Of a DNA stretch of 64,000 nucleotides, positions 62,180 through 64,000 are shown piece by piece. How positions within the stretch are numbered: the first letter of the stretch is position 1; each line of letters opens with the position of its first letter. Source of the DNA: Natrarchaeobius oligotrophus (GTDB taxonomy: Archaea > Halobacteriota > Halobacteria > Halobacteriales > Natrialbaceae). Under the pieces are notes generated by a model that was not told where the DNA came from, made no database searches, and was given only the letters and a program-made list of their open reading frames with translations. The DNA lies in the NCBI RefSeq assembly GCF_003841465.1, contig NZ_REFZ01000006.1, positions 124,001 to 188,000 on the forward strand, in the 5' to 3' direction. The position numbers were made by a program, and so were the translations under genes.

Positions 62180-62456
62180 GTCTCTCGGTGTGGCGTCCGA
62201 TGACTCTCACCGAATCCTCCGCCCCCTTTCTGTTCGAAAACAGCTCTCGGAATAAAAAACCCGCGCATACGAACTCGCGTCCGTCCGCGTTCGCTTTCGA
62301 ACTACCGTTTCCGGGACGAGGTCGCGTCTCCGACTGCCGCAACCTGCGAGATGGGACGAATTCACGTCGAATGGGTCGTACGGTCTGTCGGCCCGACGTG
62401 CCGGTGCAACCGTCCCCGTCCTGCGGTTGCACAGAAACCGACGACGATGGTCCGTC

Positions 62457-62708
62457 TCAGAGTTCGCCCTGTTCTTTGAGATCCTCGATGATGTCGTCGA
62501 CGAACGTCTCGACGTCGTCGTACGGGAAGTCTCCACCCGACGTCTTCGTGTTTAGCTCCATGGCGGTCATCGAAAACTCTCCGGACTCGAATTTCGTTCC
62601 CGGGCCGTTCGGAAGCGCCGGAACGAGGTCCATCGGACTCGAGATCGGATAGTCGGCACCTTCGAACGCGTCGATCATCTGGTCGCGGATTTCGTCTTCG
62701 TCTGTCAT
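62457..62708 (-). CDS. MTH865-like family protein
   Basis: The 83-residue protein begins MTDEDEIRDQMIDAFEGADY and includes YPISSPMDLVPALPNGPGTK and FVDDIIEDLKEQ, which matches the small archaeal MTH865 family of unknown function. The ATG at 62708 is preferred over an earlier methionine because a TATTATTTA box lies about 25 nt upstream. It stands alone. Confidence 0.75.
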   Translation of the reverse strand: MTDEDEIRDQMIDAFEGADYPISSPMDLVPALPNGPGTKFESGEFSMTAMELNTKTSGGDFPYDDVETFVDDIIEDLKEQGEL

Positions 62709-62858
62709 CGCGTTAGCCGTTTGCACACGATAAATAATAAATTTGCAGGTAGTTGCTTTTCGCCGTTCTTCGACCGTGGATCGTTCACGGCGGCGATATT
62801 CACCGGAAGAAGTGTTTCTTCGAAACTATAATTAGTGTGTAGCGTGGACTGTCAGGCC

Positions 62859-63248
62859 ATGGCGAAAGATACCGTCAGGTACCCAGACGAGGTCGTCGAG
62901 GAGATCGACGCGCTCGTCGACGACGGTATGTTCGAGAGTAAATCCGAGTTCTATCGCTTCTCCGCGGAGTACGTACTGAGCCTCATCAACCCCGAACACA
63001 ACGTGAAGACGTTCAACTTCGAGGAGATCAAATCAGAACTCGCCATCTCCGAGGCCGACCACGCCAGAGCCCTGGGAACCGACGGCGGAACCTTCTTCCT
63101 CGACGCCGTAATCACCGTTCGCAAACAGGGGCTCCGAGGAAACTACGAGGCCGCAGAGCGGTTCATCGACACCCACTACGACGCCTCCGACCAGGAGTGT
63201 ATCATTCTCGAGGAGCTGTTAGGAACCTACCGGAACGGCACGGAGTAG
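62859..63248 (+). CDS. Ribbon-helix-helix DNA-binding protein
   Basis: This 129-residue protein starts MAKDTVRYPDEVVEEIDALV with a ribbon strand, then FESKSEFYRFSAEYVLSLI as the two helices (residues 5-45). The C-terminal half (about 60-129) is a predicted sensor or oligomerisation part with FFLDAVITVRKQGLRGNYEA. It resembles the larger archaeal CopG-type regulators. Cell-division regulators CdrS/CdrL belong to this class, but no ftsZ gene is nearby, so I do not name it that. Confidence 0.75.
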   Translation: MAKDTVRYPDEVVEEIDALVDDGMFESKSEFYRFSAEYVLSLINPEHNVKTFNFEEIKSELAISEADHARALGTDGGTFFLDAVITVRKQGLRGNYEAAERFIDTHYDASDQECIILEELLGTYRNGTE

Positions 63249-63300
63249 CCGCCGGAGTGGCGATCCCGGTCGAGCACAAACCGCCCTGTCCCCGTCTCCG

Positions 63301-64000
63301 TCACCCGAACGGCGGCCCCAGCGCCTCGAGATCGACGTTCTCCCGAACGAGTCGCGCCGCGCGATCGTACGGCGTCGTCCCGGTCGCGTCGGTTCGATCC
63401 GTCGCCGCCTCGGCCTCGCCGCTGTCGACCAGGGCTCGATCCCGGCCGCGTTCGAGACCCGCGTGTGCCGCCACGGACTCGAGAAACGCCGTCCGGACCG
63501 CGTCGTCGTCGAACAGTCCGTGCAGGTAGGTTCCGAGCACCCGACCGCACGCGGCGCTCGAGTCCCCGAGCGGGCGTCGAACCGCGTCGTCGAGCGGTCG
63601 CGTCCGACCAGCGTGGATTTCGTACCCCGAGACGGTTCCCTCGACGCCCGGAAGCAGCGCCGTCGCCGTTCCGTCGACGGACACCGTCGTGCGCTCGAGC
63701 CGTTTCGTGGACTCGAAACGCGTCTCGACGGGAAGCAGCCCCAGCCCCTCGACGACGTCCGCCGTTCCGGTTCCCTCGAGCGACGCGTTCGTGATCCGCT
63801 CGCCCAGCAGTTGATAGCCGCCACAGAGGCCGACGACGGGGCCGGAAAACGACCACAGCGCGTCCGCGAACCCTGACGCTCGAAGGGCGAGCAGGTCGTC
63901 GACCGTGTTCTTCGTCCCCGGAACCACGACGGCGTGGGCGTTCGCGAGCGGATCGGCGCTCGACCTCGGGTCGGCATCCGCGCTCTCGTCCGTTCGACCG
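63301..64000 (-). CDS. Cobyric acid synthase CobQ/CbiP, C-terminal part
   Basis: The gene enters from the right edge; about 232 residues remain. They carry VVVPGTKNTVDDLLALRAS, the glutamine amidotransferase triad cysteine in VVGLCGGYQLLGERI, and the late GYEIHAGRTRP and GTYLHGLFDDDAVRTAF. This is the GATase1 domain of adenosylcobyric acid synthase, which amidates four carboxyl groups in cobalamin synthesis. The N-terminal BioD-like ATPase domain would lie beyond base 64000. The stop is at 63301 and no other cobalamin gene is visible in the window. Confidence 0.88.
   Translation of the reverse strand, partial: GRTDESADADPRSSADPLANAHAVVVPGTKNTVDDLLALRASGFADALWSFSGPVVGLCGGYQLLGERITNASLEGTGTADVVEGLGLLPVETRFESTKRLERTTVSVDGTATALLPGVEGTVSGYEIHAGRTRPLDDAVRRPLGDSSAACGRVLGTYLHGLFDDDAVRTAFLESVAAHAGLERGRDRALVDSGEAEAATDRTDATGTTPYDRAARLVRENVDLEALGPPFG

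Noticed and set aside
62859-63248. Naming the ribbon-helix-helix gene as cell-division regulator CdrS or CdrL
   Set aside because: The known genes are linked to ftsZ2; no ftsZ lies here, and only the generic fold is visible.
1-64000. CRISPR arrays, transposases or attachment repeats
   Set aside because: No regularly spaced repeats, no DDE or HUH transposase domains and no long terminal repeats were found on reading both strands.

Overview
The window is haloarchaeal chromosome. The DNA is GC-rich (roughly 60-65% by eye), the predicted proteins are strongly acidic (Asp/Glu rich), many genes look leaderless with a TATA-like box about 25-35 nt before the start, and several families are typical of Halobacteria: DUF7344 and DUF7563 proteins, HTH_10 (Bat-type) regulators, a TFB, an XPB-like helicase, Tat signal peptides and DUF5786. 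The otsA-otsB trehalose genes would suit the Natrialbales, but that placement is inference. No rRNA, tRNA, CRISPR array or insertion sequence was found.

Region 1 (about 2.4-39.8 kb) is dominated by a cell-surface glycan locus with interruptions. It holds a PadR-like regulator, a DUF1616 membrane protein and a tightly coupled five-gene operon (5457-10812). Four of those genes match the WbpD, WbpE, WbpB and WbpA enzyme set, which makes UDP-2,3-diacetamido-2,3-dideoxy-glucuronic acid from UDP-GlcNAc; the fifth is a GT2 glycosyltransferase. Then follow a DUF354 protein, a GT4 glycosyltransferase, a minus-strand operon of Gfo/Idh oxidoreductase, DUF362 and NAD-epimerase, a polysaccharide deacetylase, two alkaline-phosphatase-superfamily proteins (17.8 and 37.2 kb), a QueC-like PP-loop protein, a large polytopic membrane protein and a FemAB-like transferase. 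An 8-bp word, ATAACAAA, stands upstream of nine of these transcription units, with a one-mismatch tenth copy; I saw none in the last 27 kb. It is the strongest candidate here for an undescribed regulon or promoter class.

Inside region 1, at 23.5-27.8 kb, a multiply frameshifted pseudogene is followed by two paralogous secreted (Tat) beta-helix proteins. They share a promoter layout, and the second has gained a C-terminal array of three related modules. The gap before the second gene holds two copies of a 17-bp palindromic operator-like sequence and a separate 18-bp palindrome.

Other genes at 28-37 kb are informational or sensory: a DUF7344 protein, TFB, a small conserved-looking protein, a methyl-accepting transducer lacking an outer sensor domain, an XPB-like helicase, and a HerA/DUF87-type ATPase fused to a coiled coil and winged helix.

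Region 2 (41-48 kb) supplies UDP-GlcNAc through a GlmU-like nucleotidyltransferase and GlmS, followed by a CPA2 antiporter with UspA-like C-terminus, DUF5786 and a Bat-type regulator. The mutase GlmM is not in the window.

Region 3 (48-64 kb) holds two large PAS/GAF/HTH_10 sensors, a universal stress protein, a Sco1-TlpA-CcdA operon flanked by two tiny CxxC proteins, otsA-otsB, a small winged-helix regulator, a metzincin-type protease, an MTH865 protein, a ribbon-helix-helix protein and the C-terminal part of a CobQ/CbiP amidotransferase running off the right edge. Functions are inferred from residues visible in the translated sequence; no database search was run.
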